From: a virus | DNA length: 39,360 nt | IMG/VR virus record: IMGVR_UViG_3300045454_000121 | Span: 1 to 39,360 of that record | Reading direction: 5' to 3' (one strand) | In this document: piece after piece, positions 37,930 through 39,360 of the stretch | Numbering within the stretch: the stretch's first letter is position 1 | How the letters are laid out: every line of letters starts with the position of its first letter | The notes under the pieces: generated by a model | The model's database searches: none | What the model was told of the DNA's origin: nothing | The model's input: the letters and a program-made list of their open reading frames with translations, nothing else | Program-made: the position numbers and the translations under genes

Positions 37930-38724
37930 ATGTCTAGTACCAGCGTTCGACCCGTGGCACCCGCTGCGGGCTATATCGGCGGCAAGCGCAATCTGTCCGC
38001 CCGGATCGTGCGGATCATCGATGCGATCGACCATGACGCCTATGCCGAGCCGTTCGTCGGGATGGGCGGCATTTTCCTGCGCCGCCGGCGGCGCGCGCGG
38101 GCCGAGATCATCAACGATGTGTCGGGCGACGTCGCGACCTTCTTTCGCGTGCTGCAGGAGCATTTCCCCTATTTCATCGACATGCTGCGGTTCCGCGTGG
38201 CGAGCCGGGCCGAGTTCGAGCGGCTGCGCGCATTGCCGGGGGAGCGGTTGACCGATCTGCAGCGGGCGGCCCGGTTCCTGTACCTCCAGCGGCTCGCGTT
38301 CGGCGGGCGGGTCAATGGGCGTACCTTTGGCGTCGATGTCACTCAGGGCGCGCGGTTCAACATCGCCAAGCTGGAGCCGATGCTGGCCGACATCCATGAG
38401 CGGTTGGCGGGCGTGGTGATCGAGCAGCTGGCGTACGGGGAGTTCATCCGCCGCTATGATCGCCCAGGCACGCTGTTCTACCTCGATCCGCCCTATTGGG
38501 GGTGCGAGACCGATTATGGCCCCGACGTGTTTGCCCGGGCCGACTTTGAGGCGCTGGCGGCGCAGCTCGCGGGAGTCCGGGGGCGGTTCCTGATGTCGCT
38601 CAACGATACGACGGGGGTGCGCGAGGTGTTCGGCGCGTTCAAGATGGAGGAGGTCGAGACGACCTATACCGTCGGGGTTAAGGGCGCGAACAAGGCGGCG
38701 GAGCTGCTGATCAGCAACTTCTAA
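37930..38724 (+). CDS. Dam-type (D12) DNA adenine methyltransferase
   Basis: A 264-residue N6-adenine methyltransferase of the D12 (alpha) class. Cofactor segments GYIGGKRNL (14-22) and EPFVGMGGIFL (40-50) come first, then IINDVSGDVATFF (60-72), and the catalytic DPPYWG at 186-191. Cofactor motif before catalytic motif distinguishes it from the beta-class enzyme at 1354-2049. Usual targets are GATC-like; the specificity here is unknown. It lies after Q, likely late or cargo-expressed, and may protect packaged DNA from host restriction. No restriction partner seen. Confidence 0.93.
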   Translation: MSSTSVRPVAPAAGYIGGKRNLSARIVRIIDAIDHDAYAEPFVGMGGIFLRRRRRARAEIINDVSGDVATFFRVLQEHFPYFIDMLRFRVASRAEFERLRALPGERLTDLQRAARFLYLQRLAFGGRVNGRTFGVDVTQGARFNIAKLEPMLADIHERLAGVVIEQLAYGEFIRRYDRPGTLFYLDPPYWGCETDYGPDVFARADFEALAAQLAGVRGRFLMSLNDTTGVREVFGAFKMEEVETTYTVGVKGANKAAELLISNF

Positions 38725-38800
38725 GCGGAGGGCGGCTCGCCGGGGGGCGAGTACCGCCAACCTCTTGCGCACATATAGAACATAATGCGAACATCAACGC

Positions 38801-39271
38801 ATGATGATTCGCGAGGGCTTCATCCGCCAGGTCGATCTGGATGAGCTGACCTATCAGGTGTTTGCCGGGCTTCGATCGTGGACGCCATCGGTGCGGAAAC
38901 GGGTATTCGCCCCGGTCGCCAAGCGCCGAGATGTCGACATCGAGATCGCGCTGGACGGCGTGCGTCGATCGCTCAAGACCTGGTTGTTCATCGATTCGGC
39001 TCGACCCAGCGCGGCGGTGCCAATTGCCGAGATCGCGACGCGTTTGGTCCCGGTGATCCAGCGCTTCCCCGGTGCCATCCCTTCGCTCTGGATGAGTGGG
39101 CAGCAAACCCGCGAGCGGGAAGCGCAGGCAGCAGCGGCGATCCTGTTGTCACAGGCACTTGACCCTTTCGAGATCCTGTCGACCGTGCCGCTCATCCACT
39201 TCGGCGCGCGCGTCGTGTTTTTCACGCTCCCGGAGGCACCGCCCTACGCCTTCGCTCCGAGCTGGCCCTGA
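38801..39271 (+). CDS. Uncharacterised protein (156 aa)
   Basis: A 156-residue protein beginning MMIREGFIRQVDLDELTYQVFAGLRSW, with a second ATG at the next codon. It has a basic segment (SVRKRVFAPVAKRRDVDIEIALDGVRRSLKTWLFID), helical middle and a hydrophobic end (FGARVVFFTLPEAPPYAFAPSWP). No family recognised. It follows the methyltransferase by 76 bases; a CATAAT hexamer (38781-38786) is a possible -10. Whether it belongs to the phage or to the host flank is undecided, since the right attachment site is not identified. Two minus-strand frames over the same region look like shadows. The remaining 89 bases of the window show nothing I can support. Confidence 0.55.
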   Translation: MMIREGFIRQVDLDELTYQVFAGLRSWTPSVRKRVFAPVAKRRDVDIEIALDGVRRSLKTWLFIDSARPSAAVPIAEIATRLVPVIQRFPGAIPSLWMSGQQTREREAQAAAAILLSQALDPFEILSTVPLIHFGARVVFFTLPEAPPYAFAPSWP

Positions 39272-39360
39272 TCAGCGACCCAGCGCAGCCGGATGGGCCG
39301 GTATCGTCGGGCATTGCGCTTGGCCTGGATCGAGACTAGGGGGGGGGTGAGGTCGAGCAT

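Noticed and set aside
37678-38772. 364-codon minus-strand frame over the Dam-type gene and its leader
   Set aside because: Antisense to a certain methyltransferase gene.
38711-39225. Minus-strand frames of 131 and 123 codons at the right end
   Set aside because: Mutually overlapping, without features; the plus-strand 156-codon frame is the better choice, although weak itself.
1-39360. tRNA genes, CRISPR arrays, insertion sequences, attachment-site repeats
   Set aside because: None could be found by reading. The left boundary lies at or beyond base 1, so a repeat pair could not be compared.

Overview
The window is an almost complete P2-type temperate myophage (prophage) of about 39 kb. The sequence is very GC-rich, and its cargo includes a GapR/DUF2312 protein and a DUF6481 protein, both typical of Alphaproteobacteria. 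A sphingomonad host (Sphingomonas, Sphingobium, Sphingopyxis or close relatives) is my best guess. No rRNA, tRNA, CRISPR array or insertion sequence was seen, and no attachment site could be identified. The window starts exactly at the integrase stop codon.

Left arm (1-8610): an early operon reads leftward from about 7985. It runs Cro-like repressor, CII-position regulator, Ogr/Delta-type late activator, large primase-helicase, a chain of very small genes (many Cys-rich and joined by ATGA or GTGA overlaps), GapR, a DNA methyltransferase, an excisionase-like protein and the integrase. It is divided from the rightward CI-like repressor by an 85-bp switch region holding inverted TGTACG repeats. 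A small accessory patch follows (8611-10282): a WYL/TerB-like protein, a short remnant resembling the primase C-terminus, and two paralogous microproteins, the first behind a near-consensus promoter.

Late region, mostly leftward: D, U, T, E/E' (with an intact -1 frameshift heptamer), FII, FI, W and V form one block (10279-17369). The fibre and baseplate block follows: 314-aa protein, SGNH-type fibre protein, assembly protein, H, I, J (18596-24953). Then come S, R, Rz1, Rz, amidase, holin, X, L, a membrane protein, M, N and O (25031-31634). P and Q run rightward (34909-37777), followed by a Dam-type methyltransferase and an unknown gene. Compared with P2, V-W lies beside FI and not beside J.

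The most interesting signal is a shared element, (T/G)GTAG-N9-C(A/T)ACA, once upstream of each of the four late operons V, J, O and P, always oriented with transcription. An in-frame start codon lies 55-57 bases from each centre. These are probably binding sites of the phage's Ogr protein. If the P2 geometry holds, the V and J messages would be leaderless. Cargo sits beside these late promoters: a membrane-anchored protein next to V, and between O and P a DUF6481 gene plus an AT-richer 816-aa protein joining an HsdR-like PD-(D/E)XK nuclease domain to a P-loop ATPase. That protein is the best candidate for an undescribed defence system here.
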